Shown here: positions 51,643 through 61,781 of the stretch, piece by piece
Layout: each line of letters begins with the position of its first letter
Numbering within the stretch: the first letter of the stretch is position 1
Assembly (NCBI RefSeq): GCF_051251085.1
Contig: NZ_JBPCZH010000006.1
Location: 1-64,000 of the forward strand
Length of the DNA stretch: 64,000 nt
Reading direction: 5' to 3'
Origin: Cernens ardua
Lineage (GTDB): Bacteria; Pseudomonadota; Gammaproteobacteria; Pseudomonadales; Halomonadaceae
The notes under the pieces: generated by a model
What the model was told of the DNA's origin: nothing
The model's database searches: none
What the model saw: only the letters and a program-made list of their open reading frames with translations
Position numbers and translations under genes: made by a program

Positions 51643-54594
51643 ATGGACAAAACCTATAATCCAGCGCAGTTGGAAGAGCGTTGGTATGATCGCTGGGAAC
51701 AGGCAGGCCTGTTCGCCCCATCAGGCAAGGGAACGCCCTTTTCGCTGATGCTGCCTCCCCCCAACGTCACAGGCAGTCTACATATGGGTCATGGGTTTGG
51801 TGACACACTGCGCGATACATTGGTGCGTTTCAAACGTATGCAAGGCTACAACACCCTGTGGCAACCGGGTACGGATCACGCCGGTATCGCTACCCAGATG
51901 CTGGTAGAACGCAAGGTAGCCGCCGAGGAAAACAAAAGTCGCCATGACCTGGGCCGCGATGCATTCATTGAAAGGATCTGGGAATGGAAGCAGGAATCAG
52001 GTGGCAATATCACACGTCAGATGCGCCGGTTGGGAGACAGCGTCGACTGGTCACGTGAACGTTTCACCATGGATGACGGCTTGCAAAATGCTGTTCTGGA
52101 AGCCTTCGTTCGTCTGCATGAACAAGGGCTGATTTACCGTGGCAAGAAGCTGGTGAATTGGGACCCGGTGTTGAACACGGCCATTTCCGATCTCGAAGTC
52201 GAGAACAAGGAAGTGCCCGGCCACATGTGGCACTTCAAATATCCTCTGGCCAACGGTGAAAGCTACGAATACATCGAGAAAGACGCCGATGGTAACGTGG
52301 TACTGCGCGAAACACGCAACTACATCTCGATTGCGACCACTCGCCCCGAAACAATGTTGGGAGACGGTGCCATTGCCGTTCATCCTTCTGATGAACGGTA
52401 TAAGGCACTGGTCGGAAAATTCGCGATTATTCCTGTAGGTCCTAAAGAGCAGCGCCGCCAGATTCCCATCATTGCCGATGAACATCCGGACCCCAATTTC
52501 GGTTCCGGTGCAGTAAAAATTACCGGAGCGCATGACTTCAACGATAATGAGGTCGCCCTGCGCCATGATTTGCCCTTGTATGAACTGATGGATCTGACCG
52601 CTCATATGCGGTCGGATGGCCTTTCCTACAACGAAAGTGTCGAACAGGCTGAAGCTATCGCGCATGGGCACCGTGAAAAAGGTGATGTCAGCGACATCAA
52701 TCTGGTTCCTGATGAGTACCGTGGACTCGACCGTTATGAGGCACGCAAGCAAGTTGTTGACGCCGTCACCGCGGAAGGCTTTGCCGTTACCGATGCGGAA
52801 GGACAACCACTGGTTGAAGACAAGGTAATCATGCAGCCTTTCGGGGACCGTTCCGGTACGGTTATCGAACCAATGTTGACTGCACAATGGTTCGTCTCGA
52901 TTGCCCCGCTTGCCGAACCAGCGATCAAGGCTGTTGAAGATGGTGATATCCAGTTCGTCCCGAAAAGTTATGAAAACATGTACTTCTCATGGATGCGGGA
53001 CATTCAGGACTGGTGTATTTCACGCCAGTTGTGGTGGGGGCACCGCATCCCGGCCTGGTACGATAATCAAGGCAACTGTTATGTGGGTCGCAACGAAGAA
53101 GACGTGCGCCAAAAGCATGGCCTCTCTTCAGAGCTAACGCTGCGGCAGGACGAAGACGTACTCGACACCTGGTTCAGCTCGGGCTTGTGGACTTTCGCAA
53201 CCCTGGGGTGGCCCGAAAATACCGAAGCATTGAAAACCTTCCATCCCACCGATGTGATGATGACCGGTTTCGATATCATCTTCTTCTGGGTTGCCCGAAT
53301 GATCATGATGACCTTGCACTTCACTAATGAAGTGCCATTCAAGAAGGTCTATATCACTGGGTTGGTACGTGATGCACAAGGGCAGAAAATGTCCAAGTCG
53401 AAAGGCAATGTACTTGATCCTATCGATCTGATTGACGGTATTGATCTGGACACGCTGATTCAGAAACGTACCGGCAATATGATGCAGCCACAGTTGGCAA
53501 AAAAAATCGAGAAAGCGACTCGCAAGGAATTTCCTGAGGGAATCGAGCCTCACGGCACCGATGCCCTTCGCTATACCTATCTTTCTCTGGCCTCTACCGG
53601 GCGCGATATCAAGTTTGACCTTGGTCGTTTGGATGGTTACCGCAACTTCTGTAACAAACTGTGGAATGCGGCACGTTATGTGCTATCCAATGCTGAAGAT
53701 CAGGATTGTGGAGCGAATGGTGAACAGGTTGAGCTTAGCCGTGCGGATCGCTATATCATTTCACGTCTTCAGCAGGTGGAAGCCCAGTTAACACGTCACT
53801 TTGATGAATTCCGCTTTGACCTTGCTTCGCAAACACTTTATGAATTCGTCTGGAATGAATACTGCGACTGGTATCTTGAGCTGTCCAAACCCGTATTATG
53901 GGACGATTCAGCCAGTGGCGAACTGAAACGCGGTACCCGTCGAACACTGGTACGTGTACTGGAAGCCATTTTGCGTCTGGCGCATCCGATGATGCCCTTT
54001 ATTACAGAAGAGATCTGGCAACGTATCGCGCCATTGGCAGGTATTGAAGTGACAGCGAACGCCTCGATCATGGTTCAACCCTGGCCGCAAGCCGATGAGT
54101 CACGCATCGATCAAACGGCTATTGATGACATCGAATGGGTGAAGCACGTCATCGTGGCTGTCCGTAATATTCGTGCCGAGATGAATATCTCACCCGGCAA
54201 GGCCTTACCCCTCTTCTTCTGTGGGGGAGATAAAACCGATCGTCGCCGCCTCGAAGAAAACCATCGCGTGCTTACCAAACTTGCCAAGCTGGAAAGTGCC
54301 GAATTTGCCGACGCAACGGATATACCACCCTCTGCGTTGGGGTATGTAGGAAGTCTGGAAGTCCGTGTTCCCATGGCGGGTTTGATCGACAAAGAGGCTG
54401 AACTGGCACGTCTTGATAAGCAACGCGAACAGCATCAGAAGTCAATCAAGGGGATCGAAGGCAAACTGTCCAATGCCAACTTCGTGGACAAGGCCCCCGC
54501 TGCTGTTGTGGAGAAAGAGCGCGCCCGTCTTGAAGAGGCCAAACAAGCCCTGACCTTGCTTGACGATCAGTACGAAAAAATTTCTTCACTTTAG
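51643..54594 (+). CDS. valS: Valyl-tRNA synthetase
   Basis: A class I aminoacyl-tRNA synthetase of 983 residues. PPNVTGSLHMGHGF carries the HIGH-type motif near residue 44 and GQKMSKSKGNVLDP carries the KMSKS motif near 588. The editing (CP1) domain lies between, the anticodon-binding domain follows, and the C-terminal coiled coil (LARLDKQREQHQKSIKGIEGKL, excerpt) is intact. MDKTYNPAQ at 51643 is the usual N-terminus; an ATG at 51634 and a GTG at 51622 are in frame. Confidence 0.97.
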   Translation: MDKTYNPAQLEERWYDRWEQAGLFAPSGKGTPFSLMLPPPNVTGSLHMGHGFGDTLRDTLVRFKRMQGYNTLWQPGTDHAGIATQMLVERKVAAEENKSRHDLGRDAFIERIWEWKQESGGNITRQMRRLGDSVDWSRERFTMDDGLQNAVLEAFVRLHEQGLIYRGKKLVNWDPVLNTAISDLEVENKEVPGHMWHFKYPLANGESYEYIEKDADGNVVLRETRNYISIATTRPETMLGDGAIAVHPSDERYKALVGKFAIIPVGPKEQRRQIPIIADEHPDPNFGSGAVKITGAHDFNDNEVALRHDLPLYELMDLTAHMRSDGLSYNESVEQAEAIAHGHREKGDVSDINLVPDEYRGLDRYEARKQVVDAVTAEGFAVTDAEGQPLVEDKVIMQPFGDRSGTVIEPMLTAQWFVSIAPLAEPAIKAVEDGDIQFVPKSYENMYFSWMRDIQDWCISRQLWWGHRIPAWYDNQGNCYVGRNEEDVRQKHGLSSELTLRQDEDVLDTWFSSGLWTFATLGWPENTEALKTFHPTDVMMTGFDIIFFWVARMIMMTLHFTNEVPFKKVYITGLVRDAQGQKMSKSKGNVLDPIDLIDGIDLDTLIQKRTGNMMQPQLAKKIEKATRKEFPEGIEPHGTDALRYTYLSLASTGRDIKFDLGRLDGYRNFCNKLWNAARYVLSNAEDQDCGANGEQVELSRADRYIISRLQQVEAQLTRHFDEFRFDLASQTLYEFVWNEYCDWYLELSKPVLWDDSASGELKRGTRRTLVRVLEAILRLAHPMMPFITEEIWQRIAPLAGIEVTANASIMVQPWPQADESRIDQTAIDDIEWVKHVIVAVRNIRAEMNISPGKALPLFFCGGDKTDRRRLEENHRVLTKLAKLESAEFADATDIPPSALGYVGSLEVRVPMAGLIDKEAELARLDKQREQHQKSIKGIEGKLSNANFVDKAPAAVVEKERARLEEAKQALTLLDDQYEKISSL

Positions 54595-54614
54595 GGTATC
54601 TTTGAAATATGACG

Positions 54615-54656
54615 TTCCCTGCTCAACTTTCTGGTTGATAGTAAAGAGCAGGGAAA
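54615..54656 (+). terminator. Hairpin downstream of valS
   Basis: TTCCCTGCTC at 54615-54624 pairs with GAGCAGGGAA at 54646-54655 across a 21-base loop. No T-run follows, so termination is uncertain. Confidence 0.45.
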
Positions 54657-54824
54657 CGGATACCCGATCTTAATGACTTCTGTATCAATACCCTTCACGT
54701 TTGTTTCAGAAGCCTTTCAGCCATATGCTGATGCTCGTATCCTTCAACGGTAAGGCATTGTGAATTGCCCAAGGGAGTTCACTTTTCTGTTTATACGTCA
54801 TCGGTTTCATATCTGGAATAGCCC

Positions 54825-55556
54825 ATGCGACTCCCCCGAATACTTTTGCTGAATATCCTTGGACTAGCCATCCTGTTCAGCTGGCTGCAAACGGTATTGC
54901 CGCTGTGGCCAAGATTGGATAACGCCGTCTTTTTCGGCTTCAATGCGACCTATACGCCTGCGCACCCCCTCTGGGATACTCTAATGGCAGCGCTGAACAC
55001 ACGGTACTACGATGTCATATCCTTTTTGTTGATGTTGCTGGTACTGTTCCTCTCCATGCGAGAAGACCCGCGTGCGGATCGAGTCGCCCACTGGTTCAGT
55101 GTGGGTGTCATGATGGTGGTAACCGCTGTCGTAGTGGCCCTTTTCAATCACAAAATCATCAACCACTTTTATGCACACCCCAGCCCCACTTATGTCTTCC
55201 GTGCAGCCGGAGTACCTTATAATCATTTGACGCAGCTGGTCAGCTTTTCAACGAAAGATATGGCGTCATCCAGTTTTCCAGGTGACCATGGAATGATGTT
55301 AATGATTTTTGCGGCCTTCATATTGCGTTTTTCAACACGACGCTGGAAAGTCACCGCATTGTTGATGGTCGTGCTGTTAAGTGCGCCCCGTATTATGGTG
55401 GGCGCACATTGGTTCATGGATGTCTGGATGGGGTCGCTATCCATCGCCCTGATACTTCTTCCCTGGTGGTTAATGACGCCCTTGGGGCCTGCGTGCGTTG
55501 AAAAGCTGGAGCAGATTCTGGTCCATTTCAGGTTATTCGCCCCGCGAGCCTCCTAA
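54825..55556 (+). CDS. PAP2-family membrane phosphatase/phosphotransferase
   Basis: A 243-residue membrane protein with six hydrophobic segments and the acid-phosphatase-type catalytic motifs: SSSFPGDHGMM and GAHWFMDVWMGS with the two catalytic histidines. SFPGDH rather than SFPSGH resembles LpxT-like lipid A/undecaprenyl-diphosphate phosphotransferases, so it may act on lipid A or undecaprenyl diphosphate. A bidirectional terminator separates it from pstB. Confidence 0.88.
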   Translation: MRLPRILLLNILGLAILFSWLQTVLPLWPRLDNAVFFGFNATYTPAHPLWDTLMAALNTRYYDVISFLLMLLVLFLSMREDPRADRVAHWFSVGVMMVVTAVVVALFNHKIINHFYAHPSPTYVFRAAGVPYNHLTQLVSFSTKDMASSSFPGDHGMMLMIFAAFILRFSTRRWKVTALLMVVLLSAPRIMVGAHWFMDVWMGSLSIALILLPWWLMTPLGPACVEKLEQILVHFRLFAPRAS

Positions 55557-55680
55557 GGCCAAGCCCCTATTCATCACAAACCTAGCGTGACCATTTAAGG
55601 CCCGGGAGTCGTGCTATCCACAATTCAAGGTTCTACGATGTCTGAGAAGCTCAGCGGTTACATGAATGCCTACCATATGT

Positions 55681-55721
55681 AAAAGGCCTGCTGCGCTTAG
55701 ATCAGTGCAGCAGACCTTTTT
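55681..55721. terminator. Bidirectional terminator between the PAP2 gene and pstB
   Basis: AAAAGG-C-CTGCTGC at 55681-55694 pairs with GCAGCAG-A-CCTTTTT at 55707-55721. A- and T-runs at both ends allow use on both strands, between convergent genes. Confidence 0.88.
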
Positions 55722-55788
55722 AGAGCGCCTATTCCTGGGCGTTTTGTCAGTTCATGTTTTTAGTCAATACTTGCATCGACAAGAGGCG

Positions 55789-56652
55789 TCACCCATAACG
55801 GCCGGTAATGTAATCTTCAGTACGTTTATTACCCGGCTGGGTGAAGATTTTAGCGGTGCGATCAAACTCGATAACTTCACCCAAATACATGAACGCTGTC
55901 ATATCTGACACGCGCGCAGCTTGCTGCATGTTGTGCGTGACAATAACAATGGTGTATTCCTGCTTGAGTTCATTCACCAAATCTTCGATATACCCTGTCG
56001 AAATAGGGTCCAGCGCCGAGGTGGGTTCATCCAGCAAAATGACTTCCGGACGAATCGCAATGCTGCGAGCGATGCATAGTCGCTGCTGCTGACCACCTGA
56101 AAGCGCCTGCCCACTCTTGCGTAGTTTGTCTTTCACTTCATCCCACAGCGCCGCCTTGCGCAATGCCCATTCCACCCTTTCTTCCATTTCACGCCGAGGC
56201 AAACGTTCATACAGCTTCACACCGAATGCAATATTGTCAAATACTGACATTGGAAACGGTGTCGGTCGCTGAAAGACCATTCCGACACGTGCACGCAAGA
56301 GGTTGATATCAACTTTACGATCATTGATATCCTGACCATCCAGTAATAATTCACCCTCAGTGCGCACGCCCGGATAGAGATCATGAATACGGTTCAGACA
56401 ACGCAATAAGGTCGATTTACCACACCCGGAGGGTCCGATAAATGCGGTCACCTGATTGGCAGGCATTTTCATACTGATATTCTTCAAGGCATGAAAATTA
56501 CCGTAATAAAAATTCAGATCCTTCACTTCAAGCTTGGTTTCCGAATCTGCAGTAGATACACCGGATTCAGACACACTAAAGGGTCTGGCATCGATTCGCT
56601 GATCCTTGCCGTCAGCCATGGAAGCGCCGGTATCAAGATAGGATGAGGACAT
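55789..56652 (-). CDS. pstB: PstB phosphate ABC transporter ATPase
   Basis: A 287-residue ABC ATPase with GPSGCGKST (Walker A), LSGGQQQR (signature) and VILLDEPTSALDP (Walker B). Typical PstB features follow, including FNKRTEDYITGRYG-like GNKRTEDYITGRYG at the end. About 30 residues of N-terminal extension precede the fold. It powers high-affinity phosphate uptake with PstA, PstC and PstS. No phoU follows it in this window. Confidence 0.96.
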   Translation of the reverse strand: MSSSYLDTGASMADGKDQRIDARPFSVSESGVSTADSETKLEVKDLNFYYGNFHALKNISMKMPANQVTAFIGPSGCGKSTLLRCLNRIHDLYPGVRTEGELLLDGQDINDRKVDINLLRARVGMVFQRPTPFPMSVFDNIAFGVKLYERLPRREMEERVEWALRKAALWDEVKDKLRKSGQALSGGQQQRLCIARSIAIRPEVILLDEPTSALDPISTGYIEDLVNELKQEYTIVIVTHNMQQAARVSDMTAFMYLGEVIEFDRTAKIFTQPGNKRTEDYITGRYG

Positions 56653-56654
56653 GA

Positions 56655-57509
56655 TTACCTCTTGTTCTTGTCCCGCGCAACAACGCGAGCAATGATATTA
56701 AGGATGAGTATAGTGGCCGTCAGTATCAACGCACCGGCCCATGCAAGTTCCAGCTGACGAGGAATAAACGAGTTGATCGTCATGTTCTGATAGATCGTCA
56801 TCGGCAGGTTGGGCATTTCCGTGCCAAGGTTGAGAAAATTCCACTGATTGGAGTTCAGGGAAGTAAAGATCAGCGGGGCCGTTTCACCACTGATCCGCGC
56901 ACATCCCAACAACACACCAGTAATGATCCCCGCTCTGGCTCCGCTGTAACAAACACGGACAACCACCCACCAACGGTGTGCCCCCAAAGCCGTTGCAGCC
57001 TCACGTAATGAATTGGGAATCAGCCTCAACATATCTTCGGTGGAGCGGATAACGACAGGAATAACGATAATCGCCAATGCGAGAATACCGGCTATTCCTG
57101 AAAAATGTCCCATTGGCAAAACAACAATCGCATAGACAAAGAGGCCAATGATGACAGAAGGGGCAGAGAGCAGCACATCATTGATAAAGCGAACCACCGG
57201 GGCCAGCTTCGTACCGGAACCATATTCCGCCAGCCATGTTCCGGCAGCTATGCCAATAATTGTACCCAGTAGCGTTCCCCCGATTGTCAGCGTAATAGAG
57301 CCGATGATCGCGTTCCCGATCCCTCCACCAGAGATCATGGTACGCTCATAAAAGATGGAGGGCGCCAGAATGGGCACTCCTTTCCATAGCAGGGTAATCA
57401 GGATCCATACAAGCCAGACAATCCCGAAAACTGCTGCCGAGAGGCATAAACCAATCACCATACGATTGACCAGTTTACGCCTGCGATAAAGTGAAGTTGA
57501 ATGCGTCAT
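56655..57509 (-). CDS. pstA: PstA phosphate ABC transporter permease
   Basis: A 284-residue inner-membrane permease with six hydrophobic segments and the cytoplasmic EAA-type loop (SLREAATALGAHRWWVVVRV). GGIGNAIIGSITLT near the N-terminus is typical of PstA. It follows pstC by 31 bases and precedes pstB by two. Confidence 0.95.
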   Translation of the reverse strand: MTHSTSLYRRRKLVNRMVIGLCLSAAVFGIVWLVWILITLLWKGVPILAPSIFYERTMISGGGIGNAIIGSITLTIGGTLLGTIIGIAAGTWLAEYGSGTKLAPVVRFINDVLLSAPSVIIGLFVYAIVVLPMGHFSGIAGILALAIIVIPVVIRSTEDMLRLIPNSLREAATALGAHRWWVVVRVCYSGARAGIITGVLLGCARISGETAPLIFTSLNSNQWNFLNLGTEMPNLPMTIYQNMTINSFIPRQLELAWAGALILTATILILNIIARVVARDKNKR

Positions 57510-57540
57510 TCCAGCGATCCGTCATGAATGGTCTGTCACT

Positions 57541-58482
57541 TCAAGGTGTACGGCGTTCAATACGCAACAGCATATACCGCGCGATCGCCAACACAATGAA
57601 GGTAATCAGGAAAAGCACCAGTCCAAGCGCCAGGAGAGCCGAACGCTGAACACCATCTGCTTCGTTGAACTGGCTGGCAATCAATGCCGCAATGGAAGTC
57701 CCCTGCCCTGTAATCGTGAAATGGAAAAACAGGTTATTACCGATCACGAATGTGACAGCCATGGTTTCACCAAGCGCCCGTCCCAGCCCCAGAATGACGC
57801 CCCCTACCATCCCACTACGGATAGAAGGAAATACAATATTCTTGATAACTTCCCATCGCGTACACCCGATTCCGTACGCAGACTCACGTAATACTGCAGG
57901 TACGGTCGCCATGACATCGCGTGTAGTGGCGGTGATAAAGGGAATGATCATGATGGCCAGAATAATGGACGCTGTCAGTAGGCCACTCCCTGCAGGGAAA
58001 ATACTCGGCCACACCGCTTGCAGAATCGGTGCCAGTACCAGCATGCCCCACATCCCGTAGATGATAGAGGGGATACCCGCCAACAACTCGATCATGACCC
58101 CCAGCGGGCGACGTAACGCAGCAGGGCATATTTCAGTCAGGAAAACGGCAATACCCAGTGACACAGGCAAGGCGATAATAATGGCAATGATCGAGGTAAC
58201 CAACGTCCCGTAAATGGCAGGAAGAGCACCAAAAGCATTCATATTGGCTGCCCAGCGGTGACCAGTAATGAACGCCACCCCCTGCTGGGAAAGAACAGGC
58301 CATGCAGCGACTATCAGGGAGGCAAGAATAGCGCCCAGTAATACTAGAACAAGGATCGCTATCCCTCGAGTCCCCCGTTCGAAACAACGGTCAATCAAGC
58401 GATTGCGCGATAGCAGCTTGAGCTCCTGAGGTGTTGCCCTAAGCTGATAGGCAGAGTCGGATGGTATTGGCTCAGTGGTCAT
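57541..58482 (-). CDS. pstC: PstC phosphate ABC transporter permease
   Basis: A 313-residue inner-membrane permease with six membrane segments. FGALPAIYGTLVTSIIA, AGIPSIIYGMWG and the EAA-like VLRESAYGIGCTRWEVIKNI are PstC features (short excerpts). It lies between pstS and pstA, separated from pstS by 185 bases that contain a terminator-like hairpin. Confidence 0.95.
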   Translation of the reverse strand: MTTEPIPSDSAYQLRATPQELKLLSRNRLIDRCFERGTRGIAILVLVLLGAILASLIVAAWPVLSQQGVAFITGHRWAANMNAFGALPAIYGTLVTSIIAIIIALPVSLGIAVFLTEICPAALRRPLGVMIELLAGIPSIIYGMWGMLVLAPILQAVWPSIFPAGSGLLTASIILAIMIIPFITATTRDVMATVPAVLRESAYGIGCTRWEVIKNIVFPSIRSGMVGGVILGLGRALGETMAVTFVIGNNLFFHFTITGQGTSIAALIASQFNEADGVQRSALLALGLVLFLITFIVLAIARYMLLRIERRTP

Positions 58483-58534
58483 GACATTCGTTCATTATGA
58501 GTGTAGTACAGATAGTATGAGTCATTAATATGAC

Positions 58535-58577
58535 AAAAAAACGACACCGCAAGCCATTGCTTGTCGGTATCGTTTTC
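58535..58577 (-). terminator. Terminator-like attenuator between pstS and pstC
   Basis: On the minus strand, ACGATACCG (58573-58565) pairs with CGGTGTCGT (58549-58541), one mismatch, followed by six or more Ts. It lies after pstS and before pstC, so part of the transcription would stop after pstS, giving more binding protein than permease. Confidence 0.75.
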
Positions 58578-58667
58578 AACACCTGTATAGCCTGAAACAA
58601 TCAAACAAGATTCACCAGAATTTCAGGAGACAGTAGGCGTTGATGACTCTCTTGGCCTATCCGAGAA

Positions 58668-59720
58668 TTACTGGTTCCAGACCGGTTTTCCATTGGACTT
58701 GATCTGTGACCAAACTTTGGACTTGACCAGATTTACAACACTCTGTGGCATAGGTACATAGGCCAGAGACTCCGCATCAGCCTGCCCATGTTCATAAGCC
58801 CAGTTAAAGAAGGTCAGAGCCTGTTTGGCATCCGCTGCATTGGTCACATTGGTAGGCATCAATATGTAAGAGGTCGCCGTCAATGGCCAGCTATCGGCCC
58901 CAGGCTGATTCGTCAGGATAACATGCAGGCCAGGCGCTGAAATCCAGTCGGCATGCGAGGCTGCCGCAGCAAAGCTTTTTGCATTGGGAGCAACGAAGTT
59001 ACCCGCACGGTTTTTCAGCAGAATGGAATCAAGATGATTCTCTACCGCATAAGCGTATTCAACATACCCGATCGCGCCTTTGATGCGTCCAACCATTGAA
59101 GCAACACCACCGTTCGCCTGGGCTCCGACGCCGGAAGGCCAACCCACGGATTGTCCTTCACCTACGGTGTTCTTGAATTCCGAGCTTACCTGAGAAAGGT
59201 AATGCGTGAAGTTGAAGTTGGTACCGGATGCATCGGAACGATAAACCGGCGTGATGTTTTCATCCGGTAATTTTAGCCCCGGATTAAGAGCAACGATATG
59301 CGGATCATTCCACTTGGTGATCTGACCATCATAAATGGCTGCCAATGTCGGGCCATCCAAACGCAGTTTGCCTTTGGGCACATCGATATTGGCTACCGGA
59401 ACGGCCCCCCCCATAATCATCGGCCACTGCACCAGACCATGGGATTTCTGATCGGATTCAGTCAGAGGAGCATCTGAAGCACCAAAGGTCACGGTACGTG
59501 CTTCGATCTGGCGAATCCCACCACCAGAACCGATCGCCTGAAAGTTCAGTCCAACACCGGTTTTATTCTGATAGGTATCGGCCCACTTTGAATAAACGGG
59601 ATAAGGGAACGTGGCACCTGCGCCGGTAATAGTATCAGCGGCGTAAACTGGGGCTTGCATGGAAACACCTACAGCAAGAGTCGCTGCGATAAGTAATGAA
59701 CTGCGCTTGAGCATGCTCAA
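58668..59720 (-). CDS. pstS: PstS periplasmic phosphate-binding protein
   Basis: A 350-residue phosphate-binding protein with a signal peptide (residues 1-27, ending AADTI). GAGATFPYPVYSKW, GSGGGIRQIEA and DASGTNFNFTHYLS are the conserved phosphate-binding segments. Upstream (59841-59847) a single TGTCA-containing half site is visible on the minus strand, but a full Pho box is not clear. Confidence 0.97.
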   Translation of the reverse strand: MSMLKRSSLLIAATLAVGVSMQAPVYAADTITGAGATFPYPVYSKWADTYQNKTGVGLNFQAIGSGGGIRQIEARTVTFGASDAPLTESDQKSHGLVQWPMIMGGAVPVANIDVPKGKLRLDGPTLAAIYDGQITKWNDPHIVALNPGLKLPDENITPVYRSDASGTNFNFTHYLSQVSSEFKNTVGEGQSVGWPSGVGAQANGGVASMVGRIKGAIGYVEYAYAVENHLDSILLKNRAGNFVAPNAKSFAAAASHADWISAPGLHVILTNQPGADSWPLTATSYILMPTNVTNAADAKQALTFFNWAYEHGQADAESLAYVPMPQSVVNLVKSKVWSQIKSNGKPVWNQ

Positions 59721-59977
59721 TCTCCGAATGATCGTGAGCCGGACAAAGAAATTTCAGTCGTTTTAATTCTGCCGAGAGGTCAGGTTAATTCCCTCTCGTT
59801 ATCGAACGCATCCACACTAACAAGCTTGCGTGTAGTTTTTGTGACAATGCACTGGGAAATATAGAGTGCGTTATATTCATTTATGGAATATAGAAGCGCT
59901 GAATCCGCATTTCCCGCCCAATTCAGTGGGTTATATCCTTGTTTTTCTGTCATTGTTTTACTGTCGGAGAAGCATGA

Positions 59978-60778
59978 ATGGCGAACATTGCAGTGCCCTC
60001 TTTTACCAGACGACTCTTTAATATTACGGCGCCCTGGCTGATTCCTGTTCTTCTGATAGTCATATGGGAAATCGCTTGTGATAAGGGGTGGCTATCCTCT
60101 CGGATCCTGCCGGCCCCTTCAGCTATCGTACTGGCTGGCTGGCATTTGGCTCAGGATGGCACACTTTTCAGCAACCTGTGGGCGAGTACACAACGCGCCC
60201 TTATAGGGTTAGTGATTGGCGGGGGCATAGGACTTGTGCTCGGGTTTCTGACAGGCTTGTCCGATATTGCAGCAAAACTGCTCGACAGCAGCCTGCAAAT
60301 GATCCGTAACATCCCACATTTGGCGCTGATCCCATTGGTTATCCTGTGGTTTGGTATTGGCGAAACAGCAAAGGACTTTTTGGTCGCATTAGGCACCGTG
60401 TTCCCTATTTATCTGAACACCTACCATGGCATCCGCAATGTGGATCCGCAGTTGGTAGAGATGGCCAAAAGTTATGGTCTGAGAGGCATGCGCCTTTTCT
60501 GGCATGTCATTTTTCCCGGTGCCTTGCCGTCCATACTAGTCGGTTTACGCTTTGCACTGGGCATCATGTGGCTCACCCTGATCGTCGCAGAAACCATTTC
60601 ATCTACCAATGGATTGGGTTATCTAGCGATGAATGCACGCGAATTTTTACAAACCGATATCGTACTTTTAACGATTGTGCTCTATGCCCTGCTTGGCAAA
60701 ATCGCTGACCTTTTCGCGAAGGGGTTAGAGTTCTGGCTATTACGCTGGCACCCTGCTTTTCAGCGTCATCCCCGTTGA
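59978..60778 (+). CDS. ssuC: SsuC/TauC-like ABC transporter permease
   Basis: A 266-residue inner-membrane permease of the nitrate/sulfonate/taurine class with about six hydrophobic segments. ILPAPSAIVLAGW, MIRNIPHLALIPLVILWFG and YGLRGMRLFWHVIFPGALP (short excerpts) are diagnostic. The substrate could be aliphatic sulfonates or taurine; no binding protein or monooxygenase gene is next to it. It is 55 bases upstream of the ATPase gene. It is divergent from pstS. Confidence 0.9.
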   Translation: MANIAVPSFTRRLFNITAPWLIPVLLIVIWEIACDKGWLSSRILPAPSAIVLAGWHLAQDGTLFSNLWASTQRALIGLVIGGGIGLVLGFLTGLSDIAAKLLDSSLQMIRNIPHLALIPLVILWFGIGETAKDFLVALGTVFPIYLNTYHGIRNVDPQLVEMAKSYGLRGMRLFWHVIFPGALPSILVGLRFALGIMWLTLIVAETISSTNGLGYLAMNAREFLQTDIVLLTIVLYALLGKIADLFAKGLEFWLLRWHPAFQRHPR

Positions 60779-60833
60779 GTAGCCCCGTTATCAACCCTGT
60801 TATGTCACTGATAATCATTGCGAGCCTTTCACC

Positions 60834-61781
60834 ATGAGCAATAAATCCCCGTTTCCAACACACCAGACTTCTTCGCTGGATCGCTCGACTTCCGATGACA
60901 GTCACGATTTTGATCAGGAAGCTGCAGAGGATCGCCTGTTGGGGGAGGAAGAAGCCCTCACCCGACAAAATCAGCCATCTCCGGTTACTTCGCCGCGGGC
61001 TTCAAGTGGCAGTCAACTGCGGACAGCTGATCAGCACTCAGCCACGCCATTTACAAAACAAAGTAATAATACAGGGCTATCACTTCAGCATGTGAGTCGT
61101 CATTTCGGTGATACACAGGTGCTGAACAATCTATCGCTGGATATTGCTGCCGGTGAAGTCGTTGCCATTATCGGGAAAAGTGGCTGCGGTAAGTCTACAC
61201 TCCTTCGTTTACTGGCAGGGTTGGACGAAGCCAATAGTGGCACGTTGACTTGGAAAGAAGAGCCCATACGGCGCCAGACATCTCACATTCGTCTGATGTT
61301 TCAGGAACCGCGTTTGCTGCCATGGAAATCCGTTTTACAAAATGCCTCATTGGGCACAACAGAGGACATTGGGCGGAAGACGCTGGGCGAAGTAGGCTTG
61401 AGTGACCGTATGGACCGCTGGCCCTCACAGCTTTCAGGAGGCCAACGTTCACGTGTGGCATTGGCACGCGCATTGGCGCATAAACCCGAATTGCTCCTAC
61501 TCGATGAACCATTGGGAGCTCTAGACGCACTGACGCGAAGTAGCATGCACGTGCTGATCGAGCGGTTATGGCGTGAATATGGCTTTACCCTGATATTAGT
61601 CACTCACGATGTGGCCGAAGCTGTCATGTTGGCCGACCGGGTTATCCTGCTGGATGCGGGTGAGGTAAAACTGGATTTGCACATTAATCTGCCCCGGCCT
61701 CGTTCCGCCACTGATACGCGCACTCTGGCCTATGAAGCTGAGCTATTGGAAGAGCTGACTCGTGATCCCTCTTTCAGCTAA
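60834..61781 (+). CDS. ssuB: SsuB-like ABC transporter ATPase with N-terminal extension
   Basis: A 315-residue ATPase. The ABC core starts near residue 80 with Walker A GKSGCGKST, the FQEPRLLPWKSV motif of the sulfonate/nitrate class, LSGGQRSRVALARAL and LLLDEPLGALDAL. The first 80 residues are a low-complexity, acidic and Ser/Gln-rich extension, unusual for SsuB. No later start codon with a good site is obvious. It pairs with the preceding permease. Confidence 0.88.
   Translation: MSNKSPFPTHQTSSLDRSTSDDSHDFDQEAAEDRLLGEEEALTRQNQPSPVTSPRASSGSQLRTADQHSATPFTKQSNNTGLSLQHVSRHFGDTQVLNNLSLDIAAGEVVAIIGKSGCGKSTLLRLLAGLDEANSGTLTWKEEPIRRQTSHIRLMFQEPRLLPWKSVLQNASLGTTEDIGRKTLGEVGLSDRMDRWPSQLSGGQRSRVALARALAHKPELLLLDEPLGALDALTRSSMHVLIERLWREYGFTLILVTHDVAEAVMLADRVILLDAGEVKLDLHINLPRPRSATDTRTLAYEAELLEELTRDPSFS

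Noticed and set aside
51635..51665. GGAACC at the start of valS as a hrp box
   Set aside because: No CAC element at 15 or 16 bases; it is coding sequence.
59821..59860. Pho box upstream of pstS
   Set aside because: Only one half site (TTGTCAC on the minus strand) is recognisable; the second half does not fit.
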